Shown in pieces: positions 10,437 to 22,880 of a stretch of DNA of 64,000 bases. A model generated the notes under the pieces. It saw nothing but the letters and a program-made list of their open reading frames with translations. It ran no database searches and was not told the origin of the DNA. Both the position numbers and the translations under genes were made by a program. Every line of letters starts with the position of its first letter. Position 1 is the first letter of the stretch. The stretch is taken from positions 565,501 through 629,500 of the forward strand of contig NW_024037060.1 in NCBI RefSeq assembly GCF_015706575.1. Direction: 5' to 3'. The stretch comes from Patiria miniata (lineage: Eukaryota > Echinodermata > Asteroidea > Valvatida > Asterinidae).

Positions 10437-11794
10437 CAAATGCTTCCAAAAAGACTGCATTTTTTTTGCCGCTGATGTAGCGATTTTGCTACAGATTTCG
10501 ACCGAGATTATCTTTTCATCCAGGATTAAGGTTCTTAGTCGTAGAGAAAGCCATACCTTTTCGAAAAAACGTTCTTTGGTCTCAATATTTTCATCCATGT
10601 GGCAAAAAGACGACTTTCAGTCATCATCTTCCACAAATATCGTCCCGAAAATGCTCCCCCATGGGATTTCAAAATGGCGGCCGCGCTGTAATGTATGCAT
10701 TATGCGAGCGCGCTTGGGCAAGATAATGAATATGCATCATAGTTTATGACGTTTGTCGGACACCCGGCGCGGCTGGCCATACAAACACGAGGTCATGATC
10801 TAAATAATGCATATTGCGCAGTGGTGGTTCTGCGGGGGGGGGGGGGGGGCTAAGTGTCCGGAGAAAATAACCGGTCTACATTTCAGCACGCTTCCCTGAA
10901 AAAAAAATTCTGGACCAACCCTGCTAACCGCCCCCCCCCCCCCCGCAACAACAACAAAAATATTGGCTCTAGAACCGCGCCTGACCTTGTGAAGTGGGCG
11001 CATAACTCACCGTTGGAAGAAAACTTATATAAGAGCAAATCTGCTTTATAATAAAGGAACAATGGTAGGCTAGGAACAACAAATTCCTGGAAAGGGACCT
11101 ACTAGGTCTACCGGTTAAATAGAAGAAAAAAAATCTTGTTCAAAGTGAGAGTGATATTTATTTTGTCTGAAATGGCATCGTTTGGATTGGAAGAAAATAT
11201 TTGACGGTGCTTTTAAAAAGTGTGCCCTCGATGACATTTCTAATTATCCGCCTTTTGCAGCGTGCGTGCGTCATTACAAAATTTAGCAACATATACCCCT
11301 ACATTTTGCTCTGTTTTCTTGCTTAATTTTAAATTGGCAGATTTTGTTGTCCAGTGTCGCATTTTTCAATAGGTAGTTGACCGCAAAAAATAGTCAATTT
11401 TGGATAATACACTATTGAAGACTTAAGGGTGATGGACCATTTGCTACTGTTCAAAAATGAAACTCCAAGTAAATTATGGCATTATACTAAATTTGATGCG
11501 AACTTTACTTGGAATATTGTGCCAATGCTCTCATTTTCAAGGAAGAAGGGATTTACCACCTTGGCGATGGTACTCATCAGAACCAAACCATATAGCGCAG
11601 TGCCGACAATTTTGCTTTAGCCTACGTCCAGACAACTAACTTGTGATGCACTTGCATTTTTTTTTAATGGTGTATGTACCGAGTTGATATTTCGAGAGGT
11701 AGGCCTCAGATTTTTACAGATTTATTGTACAGTGCCTTTGAATATGGCCATTTTACAACATCACGAAATATCCACTGTTGCCTATTGTTCTTCA

Positions 11795-11992
11795 GGGTCA
11801 TTGCGTTTAAATGATGATATTGTTTCAACGGATTGAGCAATTTCAGTAATTTTGTCCTTTAAAAGTTGCTTATGAAATTGGCTTTCCAGTCACTATTATG
11901 TTTGATGCTACATGTTATTTTTAGTATGAAGTATGAAATACAATTATTTTGGGGGGTTTGGGTTCCGCTTTTTTGACTCACCTTGTATGTTG
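11795..11992. mobile_element. Inverted fragment of the same mariner-like element in the spacer
   Basis: The sequence matches the reverse complement of about 6320-6530, for example TTCAGGGTCATTGCGTTTAA and GGGTTCCGCTTTTTTGACTC, and ends in the same TIR. It is more diverged than the two downstream copies, so it is an independent, older insertion. Confidence 0.6.
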
Positions 11993-13440
11993 CAGGCCGG
12001 TTTATTTTATTCCAATATTCATTTAAAAATCTAATCGATATAGTTGGCCCCTTGAAATCGTCCATTGTTATGTAACATGATCTGACCTTGAAAACAAATC
12101 TCATTGACATGCAAATATCTGAAGAAAAAAAGGTGGCGCGCTTGTGTGACGTCATTGCCCAAGGCTAACTTTGGGGTGTTGGCTGGGTCGGAAGCATACA
12201 TTCTGCAAACTGTAGACGTCTCGACTGGACGAATTACCTTTGCAGGTTAGTGAATGGGTTTTAGCTGGTATACTTGTATCGTTCTGCTCGTCGCGCCCAT
12301 AATATCGATGCCAAATGGCCTTACTTGCCAAAATGCCGTATAACTACATTTTGTTGCACACGAAACAGTCATTCTAGGCCCAAGAGTTCCGAACCATGTA
12401 CTGTAAAGGTCTATTGCCCAACAACGGTATCTGCATAAAAATCAAACTTAGTTTTTTTCACCATACACACATAGTAATGTGAAACTCCTTACTGCCATTG
12501 TTCTCGTTTTCACCTTTTCGCTGATACTGCTGTCTTGACTCGGTGACTAATTGTAGCAAAGGCCATGGTCCAGACCAAATGTTGGTACCATCTGAGGTGG
12601 CAAAACTGTAATAGTGTTAATTTCTTTGTTTCACACCACTTTCTTCTTTTTGATGCGATTACTCATTTAACGTAAACCCTATGGGTATATCAGCAGGGGG
12701 CGGGGCCACAACCTCCCAAAATGATACTTATTATAATAACTCCTGAATGCTTCGGCTGATCGGCATGAAATTCGGTGATCTCTCCAAACAGGCACGTAGG
12801 AAGATGATTTTAACAGGGGGGGGGGGCAGATTATGTTTTGTGAAACAACGGCATACCCAGGAGTTTGTCTTAGGTGGGCTCAAAGAAAAAAAATACTCTC
12901 ACAAATTAACTAGGCCTATATCAGATATAGGATCCAGGATTTTTTTTAGACGGGGGCACACATTTGGAGCATTTGCTCCAGAACTAATGCGAGCACGGAG
13001 CGCGAAGCCCTTTCAGGCGTGGGGGCCGGGGCCCGTTTAAGGTCCCCGGGAAATTTTGGATTGTATAGATAGGCCATCAGCTGAAACTCAAAAACCGGCT
13101 GTAAAATGAGTTTCGTTCCAGCAACACTGGGTCTACTTTTTTAGTGCACATATGTGGTGTACAGTACATCACAAACACTATGTTAGAAGTTCTCCATCAA
13201 ATCTGCTGCAGTTTTTTTTTGGTTACACTTCGTCAAAGTTTGCCAATGTTATGTACATGTATGAATGCTAAAAACCCACATTATCCGGTTTGAGGCCTTG
13301 CGTTGGCACTTCCAATTTCAAAACTACAGCACTATAGCTTGTCACATCCTACACTCTAGAAACTCCTGGGTCAGACTGACACGCAATCTGAATCCAAATC
13401 TGCTCAGTCCTTTTCCGGGTCAAAAATTTACCCCATTTTG

Positions 13441-13529
13441 AGTCATAAACGACCCCTTTGGAGTGAAAAAAGACATGTTTCTCGGTCATAAATGACCCCT
13501 TTGTGGTAAAAAAAAGACAGGTTTCTCGG
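13441..13529. repeat. Two-unit ~44-bp tandem repeat
   Basis: Each unit contains TCATAAA(C/T)GACCCCTTTG, an A-rich run and AGACA(T/G)GTTTCTCGGT. Confidence 0.75.
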
Positions 13530-13552
13530 TTATTTGAAATTTAAGATGCTCT

Positions 13553-14055
13553 GTGGTGCAATCTGAGGCGAATCCTGGCCCCTTTCCCCTGAATTATTTG
13601 AGCAAAAGTTGTTAAGATTGTAAGGATTTTTAAAAATTAACTCTTGCTTTTACAAATTCTAAGTTATATACTGTGTACTTCAAAGTTGCAAACCACGTGG
13701 TTTCGTCTTCATATTTTCTTGCATTTCATTTTTGAAAAGGGATTGCATTGACTTAGTTTTGTAAACTGTTGCAACAATGTGTTGGGGCATTTGCTCCGAG
13801 GCTAGGTGGTGCAATCTGAGGCGATTCCAGGCCCTCTTCCTCTGAGCTATTTGAGCAAATGTTTTAAGATTATAAGGATTTTTTAATTGGTATAAAATAC
13901 ACTCTTGCTTTTACAAGCCTTTTAAGTTTCTTCTGTTCTTCACTTGATAACCATGTATTTCCATCTGCATAATTATTTTCATGCATTTTGTATTTCAAAA
14001 GGAATTGTATAGACTTAGTTTGTAAACTGTTGCAAGGATGATTTCTTATGTTTTG
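13553..14055. repeat. Diverged ~250-bp tandem duplication
   Basis: Units start at 13553 and 13805 with GTGGTGCAATCTGAGGCGA. They share a TTTGAGCAAA block, an AAGATT(G/A)TAAGGATTTTT block and a TAAACTGTTGCAA block, with substitutions and indels. Confidence 0.75.
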
Positions 14056-14945
14056 TTTCAAGTTGAAATGTTCAGTTTGTCAATAAGAACAAAACCGCTT
14101 GAAGATGTAAATTTAATTCAAGTTCAAAATTAGTGTAATTTAATCAAATTAAAGCAGAGGAGCAATTTGGCCTCCACAGTCTAGTGGTTGCGAAGGGCGA
14201 TTTCTAAAGGTTACGTAACACTATGTTTTGAATGAAACTACATGTATACACACAACCATCTATTTCGGATTCAGCACATAATGCACAGTTGTAAAAGAAT
14301 GGTTGTGTTATGATCTTTCCGATAAATCATCTTTCGAGAAGCATTGCTCAATTGAGCACTGTCCAGGCCGTAGTGTCCCTTTAAAAACCACAGGCAAGTA
14401 CGTTTTGTTATGGCTATAATGATGCTTTTTCAACAAAATCCATTCCTTATTGTACGCGCATCTACAGACTTAAAGATATAGAGCCTAATCAATAATTAAG
14501 CCTTCGTGGATTAAGCGCCATCTGATCGCACGAGTGTGAAGATGCAGTAGGATGTCACATACAGGTGCATGTGTATACTTGCATTCGCTCTGGCTAAAGT
14601 CAAAACCTTCCGTTTCTACGATCACCGCGCACAGATATTTTACTTGGATGATTCTGGTGGCAGTGTAGAAGAGTGCCATTGGTATTGTATTGAATAACAA
14701 TAGGAATATTGGTGCACGGAGATAATGAATTGCGTATCATCATGGAACGACGACCAGTCTCCGTACATACACATGGATTATTAGCTATCTTGGACCTTCG
14801 ATTTATCAAAAACTGTGCCTCACACCATGGCCTACGATGGCCCCTTTCAAGAAATATCGATCTGTTCCGGCTAACCCCCACGGAGTGATCAATAATTACC
14901 TCCGGCCACTTAAAGTCCTATTGTCCGACAGATTACCAGAGTTGC

Positions 14946-15125
14946 TGACTCGAGTCATGTGACTTGGACTCGAGTCGGACTCGAGTCGCTATTTTTGTGA
15001 CTTGTGACTTGACTTGTAAATACCAGCTTTGACTTGTGACTTGACTTGGACTTGCAAACAATGACTTGTGACTTGACTTGGGATTGCAAAAAATGACTTG
15101 TAACCAACCCAAGTCAGACGCTACT
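14946..15125. repeat. GACTTG/GACTCGAGTC simple-repeat array
   Basis: Irregular tandem copies of GTGACTTGACTTG separated by short A-rich spacers, bracketed by ACTCGAGTC palindromes on the left and ACTCGAG on the right. Confidence 0.85.
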
Positions 15126-16871
15126 CGAGCGACCCAATACACTTTAATTAAGCTATTATACTTTTAATTAGCTTTTTCATTCCAGAAAATAGACCTCAGT
15201 GACTGAATCCAGTAAAATGAATAGTTCCCACTAGTTTAAAAAGTGTTCAATAAGACTGTCACAACAAACTACAGTTTTCAATGACCAATTGTCTCTTGCT
15301 TAATGTATTGGTTGAACAAACTTTGAAAGGAACCTTTCATGAAAAGAAAGCAGGCCTTTGTCAATTGCATGTAAAATACCGGATAGCCTAACCCATTGGT
15401 AGGCGTTTGTTTAGTATACATGGAAATTGAACAATAAAGTAATCTCAGAGATTACCCACTCGCCACACGAGAGCGCACGTGCGTCAACAGACTATTGTCC
15501 ACAGGATTATCTGGGATCGATGCTCACTTCCGGCCACCTACGTCAACAGTCTATTGTCCGAGAGGATTAAGTACTGCCGGCCACAGGTGGCCGTGTTCGG
15601 ATTGCGTAAACCGTATGTAATACACGTGTAAATACATAACTACATGTATACTGTATTGAAATGTTATATTTCCCCATACATATATGCAATCTTTCCCATA
15701 GAATAGGTCAAACTGTACCCAAATCCTTTACCCTCACCTGTTCCTTATTCATCCCATCCATTCATTAGGGGTCAAACTGTGCCAGAATTTCCTAACCCCA
15801 TTCATTCATATTTATATCTGTATCTACATATTTACATATTTATGTGACCTTTACATATTTCTATGCCAAAGGTCAAAGTGTACCAGGAAGTCTACCTCCA
15901 CTACTATTGCACTGAAATTATAATTTATTTTCTTTTAAAATGATTGCTGCAGTAATTTCCTTTGAACCTGTTTTCATACCCATGCTGGAAGTGAATTAAT
16001 ATGAGTCGGAATCTAAGTAAAAGTTTCTGTGTCTTCTACCAGTTGTGGGGAAACATAATTATTATGTCTTACAGTGATAACCCAGCTGATGTTGCTAAGA
16101 CATGAAATGTTTGAGGTCTCGGGCTTGAATCCTGATTTATCATCTCAAAAGCATCTTCATGCGGTCAGAAAACCAAATTCTGCATAATGCAGTTAAATGT
16201 TCGGTGCGAAATACGGTAGAGAAAATTGCAGGTATAATGTTATGTTAATCTCTTCTGTATGGGAAGAAGTGTGGGTCTGTTCTGAAAACAGTCGCGTTTG
16301 GTTGAGTGCGGTGCCCCCGGCGCACCCAACATTTGGCTTGGGCTCCAATTTTTTCCCAATTTTTTTTTAGAAGTTTGAATCAAAAAAAAAATGTATTGCC
16401 GCAGAAAATATATTGGGGGGGGGGGAGGGAAGACGGACATTTTGACGTTGGTGTCGCCATTTACACCCCTATTAAAGTACTCGAAAACAGGCCCCATACA
16501 TCATCACCGTCAAGTTATGGGACTTAAAAATGTATTTAAAAAAGTTGACAACCTCTATAAGCCCCAAGCCCCCACCCCCTCCCCCCTTGGGCGCGCCACT
16601 GCAGAAGAGATTGTTTTCCACATGGTGTTACCTGCAATTTTCTCTACTTTTTTCAATCTACCATGCAAAGCTTTTAGTCATATATGCTACAAAATATTTT
16701 AAGAACCCAGCATCACCTTAACGCCGTTGCCTCATGGCAACTATAGCCGAGATCTTAGGGGCCCCGGCTGAGAGATGGTCATAATAACCCGGCCCTTTTT
16801 AGGGTTAAAATTGTTTTGCTTTGTTTTCTGTAGACAGACGGTTGTAGGGCCTACACTACCGTTACAACACG

Positions 16872-19800
16872 ATGGAGCAAAGAGCAGTAAAGCGACAAAA
16901 GGTATGTACGGAAAGACGACAATGAATGTCGATTTTGCCTTACGACGGCTTATTCAATCCCATTTCTTCCGTTTACATATCCATAATTGTATCCATTGAC
17001 ATCCTTTCAGAAGAGGCACCCTGAGACGAGGAGGAGCCTAGCTGATTCCGCTCACGCGAAAGAGTCTACGTATCTGCTGGCACAACCGGGTATTTTCTTC
17101 ACCAGGCCAAAGTACGGTTGTATGGTAGTGGTCAATTTAAATGACAAGACCGAGACCGGTAAGACAGGCGTTTTTAACGCCATACAAGCCGTTCAGCAAA
17201 AGTGCGACCTGTTGCAAGGACGAAACGGTTATGTCGTCTCTTTTGACCCAGCCTTGTGGAAAACATGGAGCCCGAATGACGACATCGAAGACCGACCACA
17301 AGGCAATTATATGTTGTCTTCATCCCGAAAGTTTGTCAACACAGGAGGCGATGTTTCCTTCTTTCTGAAGTCTGACACCGAAGACGTCGTACCAAAGCTT
17401 TTCCAAGAAGTAGAAAACAACCTCCATGCTCTGGCTTCGCTTGATGTCACCCAAACCCGGGTTTACAATGATCGTGCCATTAACGGGAAGTTTCGAGACG
17501 GCGTTGACAATCCAGTCGACAAGACTACCGTCGAACGTTTCATCCTGACACCACAGACGACCACTCCAGGATCCGGGGGTGGTAGTTACTTCTACACGCA
17601 AAAGTTTCGGATGAACTTCAGCATATTTGACAAAATGACCATCCGCCAGCAAGAGAACGTCATCGGCAGAAAGGTTACAGATGAAATCGTCATCGGGGCC
17701 GATTCAAGAAGTCACATCCGTCGAGCGCGTCTGGCTGAGGCTAGTATTCATTTGAAGATTCTTCGGGGGAGCATGCCCTACGGACGTGATGATACAGGCC
17801 AGGAAGGAATCTACTTTAATGCTTTCGCTGATCACGTTCAGCTGTTTATCGATCTGATGCAAAGCCTTGTAGGAGACGACCCCGATTTCACACAAGATAA
17901 ACTCATTTCAATGGCTCAAGGCATCGAGGGAAGTTTCTGGTATACACCAAGTTTGCATCAGCTCGGCTTTACCGACGAACCGAACGTAGGCCAGGCCCCG
18001 ACCCTTGACTTCCTGCCTTTGTGGGACGTGAGAAGCACCAACGACTACATGTTTTACAACTGGCGCGAATATCTCCACCGTATGAGCTTTGGTTTGTATG
18101 CTCCCGGAGATCCACCGACACATCGTGTTATCAAGCTCCTGTCCGTGATTTTCTCCGAGTGGAGTGACCAGTGGTATGAAAAACCAAACACTGCCCGCAT
18201 TCCCCATCTGAGCAACTATTTGACGGCAGCAGAAAAGCCATATCTGGAGGAATCCGCGGCCATTCGCAAAGGCATGGCGATCAAGAAGACGCTGGGCACT
18301 TTGATACCGAAAAGAGCCTATGGCACAAATAACGACCTCTTCCGCATACACCCGAATGAGCTGATTGTCGGTGTCATGCCCAGATTCTCTCTTGGTGTCG
18401 GCAAGTATGTCATGCCCTACTCTCGTGAAGAAGAAGAGTTTCCTTGGTTTATGAAGGGTCTTAATGAGGGCGGTGCCATGGGTCACATTGTTCCCGACCA
18501 CGGAATAGTGTTGGCCGTCGGCCTCGGCGTTTTAAAGAAACAACACCAAATGTTATACGCCAGAGCCCCCCGTGAACAAAAGGATTTCTACCAGTCGGTC
18601 ATCCTGGCGCTGGAGGGAGTTCAAGAGTACATTGACAGCTTTGCGAACCTGGCTGAGCAATTGGCACAAAAGGAGGAATATACGGCTGAAGAAAAACAAA
18701 ATCTCCGACGCATCAACGCAAGACTGCTGAAACTTAAGACCGGCGCCCCCAGCAATATGCTGGAGGCCGTGCAGCTTCTGTTCTTGATGCACTGTTCTAT
18801 GCATCTGATTGGCAACCCGGTTGCTATTGGCCGACTAGACGTCCTGCTGAGTCCGTTCTACGACGAAACGACAACGCCTGAAGCTGAAGCGCAAGAGATC
18901 TTGGACTGCCTGTGGATAAAACTGAGTGAACGTGTCGTCATTAACCGCCACTTTACACCAGACTTGCATGATCGAGGTTCCACAGCGGTGATGTACGCTG
19001 CATCAGGTAACTTTGGTCAAGGAAGCGCCGTCAACCAGTGGGTCCAACAGATCACCGTTGGCGGGTACCAAGCAAATGATGACGTCACTCCAACGACGGC
19101 CTGTAATAAACTTACTCTGCTGTGTCTGAAGTCGTCTCGCAGGATTCCTACTAACGCCCCATGCTTGAGTCTCAGGCTACACAAGAACATGCCCGAGAAT
19201 ATACTGCAGGAAGCCACAAGGGCGCTTCTTAGCGGGGGTGCACATCCGATCCTCATGCATGATGATAGACTTGTACCGAGTCTGATGAATAGTGGCTCTC
19301 CTGATGTACCCGTTAGCCTTGCGGCAGCTCGTAACTACGCATGTGACGGATGCTACGAGCCAATGATTGCGGGCGAGACCGAGTTTGCGTTTGGCACGAT
19401 CATTCTGCTGAACATTCTGGAGATGACTCTAAACGAGGGAACGCTTTATGCCGACTCGGGGTCGGTATATCTTCGAGGCCTCAAAGTCTCCTATCCATCG
19501 CCACACTCCAGCCAAATCAAGACGTTCGACCAGCTGAAAGAAATCTTCCTAAAACACCTGCGACTTCAAACTGCTCAGTTTTACATCACGATTCTCTCCA
19601 ACTATGGAAACCTCTGGGACATCTGCCCTTCGCCACTTCTGTCCTCCCTCATCCACGGCTGCAAAGAAAGCGGTCGTGATCTTTCCAATGGGGGATCCAA
19701 CTACCACGCATTGGCTATGATGTACGTCAGTGCGTCTAACACCATCGATTCACTGTATGCCATTAAGAAGCTCGTGTTCGACCCAGACGAATCCCTCACG

Positions 19801-21913
19801 ACCTTGCCCCAACTGCTGGAAGCGCTGAAACTGGACTGGGGATTTGAAATGAGAGAACCGTTTTTCGACGAGCGTGCCGGGGAGGTGCGAGAGGATGCGA
19901 ACGCAGCTACCTACAAGACGCTGAGAAAGAAGGCTCTGACTTTACCAAGATTTGGACGTGGTAATCCAGAGGTAGACGAGATAGCAAACTGGCTGATGGA
20001 AAACGTTGTGTCTATTGCCAAAGATACGATTCACCACCCTCCTTCCGTACTCGATGGCATCATCAGTGGTATCAAAGAGAAATACTCCTTACCAGGTAAT
20101 CAAGCTTTGTCTACTTAGTCATTATTTAATTTTGTCCGCAACTATGCCTGTTTAGGAAAGCGCTTTGACACTGGCTTAGCACGGTTGAGATAAAATCTAC
20201 ATAATTCGCTTTGTTTCGATTTCACAGGCCGTCCGTTTGGTTTCGTCGTTGAACCCGGTATTGGGACGTTCGAGGGGTACGTTCCGCAAGCATTGGGTAC
20301 AGGAGCCTCCGCTGACGGGCGCCGTAGTCGCCAGCCATTCGCATCGGATCTGAGTCCGTCACCTGCACCCCAGGACAAGACCGCACAACCAGCCTCGGTC
20401 AACATCTATCAGTGAGTGTCATGCTTTACTTTTGGCTTGTTTCCTAGAAATGGAAGGTCCTTACTAAAATTTTGTACTTTAGGCGCACACTGCTCTCATT
20501 TAATTGGCTAGATCGGGCCACGTTTGGAAAAAACAGCTCGTCTGGATTTGGTTCCGACCCAAAGCAAGTGTGCATTGCCATTAATACGCAGGCCGATAAA
20601 CACCGTTGAGATTTTTAAAAGCATTTTTTTCTGGCTGCTACCGAGCACATGTGAACACAACCGTTTGCTTTCATTTTTTTGCTCCACAGGCCTAAACCCA
20701 TTCATTTCCGAAACTACTGATATACAGTTTTTAACGCAAGACTTGATGTTTTTAGAACCTTTAATAAAGACCCTGCAACCCCACCCGTTTCTGTTTGAAA
20801 TGCCGCTTCCGGTCCTAGCCTGTTGCATTTGGGACATGAAACAGTATACGCAACAATAATTGTTCGAATCAAACTCCTCGCTTTGAAACCGTCCATGTTG
20901 TTTTCAAAAGAAAGCGGATTAGTGTGTTGGAAGCTCATTTCGTCTTTGATTGTCCACTGCAGGGCCATGAGAAGTTTTGATTATGATTCCATCAACATTG
21001 GTCTGTCCAACGGGTCACCGGTCGACATGAATGTGGGCGAGGACTTCCCTGAGGCCAAGCTTCACGAGTTCATACGTCACTATGCAAATCGCACCAAACC
21101 CATCGGTTCCAATTTGATTACAGGTACAGTAACTTATTATGGTAACAAAGTTCAACTCTATAACCTTCGAAACTTCATCTTCTGTCTATTTCATTCATAC
21201 AGAAGGATGTGCTTACCCTGTTTTACCTATACCCTCTGCTGCAACGGATAGCCGACATCTTTAGATTAAACGGCACATTTTTTTCCATCTTTTCCTTCCA
21301 AAAAATAGCTAGACCATATAGGCACTATCATATGCGTACTTCTAGACACTAACCCATATTTACTTCCAATGATTGGCTTCAAACAGTTCCACGAATATAA
21401 GGCTCAAAAAGTGGGAAAATATGTATAAACGACACAGCGAAGCGGGTCCTGCTGCTTGCCGTGTTAAATTTCGAACTACGGGAAATATCAGTAGTTTGAA
21501 GAACTTGAACTTAAGTTATATCTATAAGCAGCACTCCAGTTTTCTCTTCGACCACATAGTACCCGTCGGTCCGGTCAAACTAGACACGGATGCAATGAGG
21601 GCGTATATACGCGGTTACCCCGCAAAATGTGGCAATTGCAGAATGATAAAATTAACGCTTGCAAACATTTCAGCGAAGTGGGATCATTGGGCCATACTCA
21701 CCCGGATTAAATACCATTATTCAACAATCATTTTCATTTTACTGTTTCACAGTCACATGCGCCAATTTGGAGACGTATCAGAAAGCAGTGGATGAACCTG
21801 AGCGGTACGACTTGGTCCGTGTACGCACTGGTGGCTGGTCGGAGCACTACGTGGCCATGTTCCCCGCACATCAAGAGCAGCACCAGCGCCGTGTTGTCTT
21901 CACACCCTTGTAG
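16872..21913 (+). CDS. DyP peroxidase-glycyl radical enzyme fusion, copy 2 (five exons, 1,206 aa)
   Basis: Paralogue of the 977-6019 gene with the same structure: exons 16872-16901, 17011-20095, 20228-20411, 20963-21123 and 21753-21913, all GT-AG with identical phases and lengths. Reading the two side by side I find two amino-acid changes, S405A (codon near 18193) and V808I (codon near 19402), plus two silent changes in exon 2. Exons 3-5 appear identical at the protein level. All DyP residues (D173, H245, R262) and glycyl radical residues (C791, E793, G1181) are kept, so both copies should make active protein. Intron 4 and the 3' flank differ far more than the exons. A candidate AATAAA lies at 22581-22586, inside a mariner-like element (copy 1 equivalent 6692-6697). 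Confidence 0.93.
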
Positions 21914-22224
21914 AACGGTGCGTCCAGAATGAACGCCATATAGGGTGTCCCAGAAAAAACAAACGTCCAGGCCAAATCAAGGAACCCAGAACCTATTTTC
22001 CCTGGTTCCCCATGTATAGGCAGTCTTCCTCGTGAGAAATGATCTGACGATGTCATCACAATCAGTCAGGCATTTAACCAGGCTGACATTGACATCATGT
22101 ATGATTTGCTTGACCGGTGCAAGTAAATGTATTCACGTAAGAATACTCCCAATCAGGATCCGTAGGAATATACTTTCTTGCTGTTGCGTGATTTGGTGTG
22201 GAGTTTGTTTCTAATACACCCTCT

Positions 22225-22880
22225 TCAGGGTGGAGTCCAAAAAAGTGGAACCCAACCCAAAGAAATATAATTCATATTTTACAAAAAAATATGTGGCACC
22301 AAAAATAATGATGACTGGCAATAAGCTACTCTTAGATGAAAAAAAAATGATTTAATTGCTGAATCCGTTAAAAGTATATCACCATTTAAACGAAATGACC
22401 CTAAAATCGGTTTTGTCCCAAAAAAAATGCGATTTCAACATCGTATAAATTGTTTTCAAACATTACCTGCCATAAAACCTCAGTTTAAAAGTTGAAAATA
22501 TTCACTAAAGTACTTTTGAAGGCCCGCCCTTTGAAAAAAGTGGATTTATAAATCATATTGATAGCCCAAGCAGGGTTGTTAATAAAGACATGGTGTACTT
22601 TACAGTTATTAACACAAGTATTCTGTGTATTTTCTACGTTGTTCCAAACGTCAGAACACGCACAAAAATTGAGGTTTTTTTTTTATACAAAACTGATCTT
22701 AAGGTTACTTCATTTATTACTGATAACATTTTAACGTGTGGAGCAATTGAAATAATTTTCGTACTGAAAGTAGGGTAATGAATGGACTTCTTGAGTCATA
22801 TTATTTTGGTGTTACATTTTTTTAACACGAAATACATATTTCTTTGGGTTTGGATTCCGCTTTTTTGAACTCGCCCTGTA
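22225..22880. mobile_element. Mariner-like MITE 3' of enzyme copy 2
   Basis: Equivalent of the 6337-6986 element, carried by the large duplication, with the same inverted ends. The possible outer element is about 21939-22915. The insertion therefore predates the duplication. Confidence 0.65.

Larger units (their letters stand above)
10364..15893. other. Spacer between duplicated segments, no gene seen
   Basis: No recognisable exon. Contents: hairpin at 10388-10436, poly-G/C runs near 10836 and 10931, inverted mariner fragment, a poly-G repeat near 12800-13040, diverged tandem repeats at 13441-14055, a GACTTG-rich array at 14946-15125, and three short GGTCAAA(C/G)TGT repeats near 15707, 15769 and 15870. 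Confidence 0.55.
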
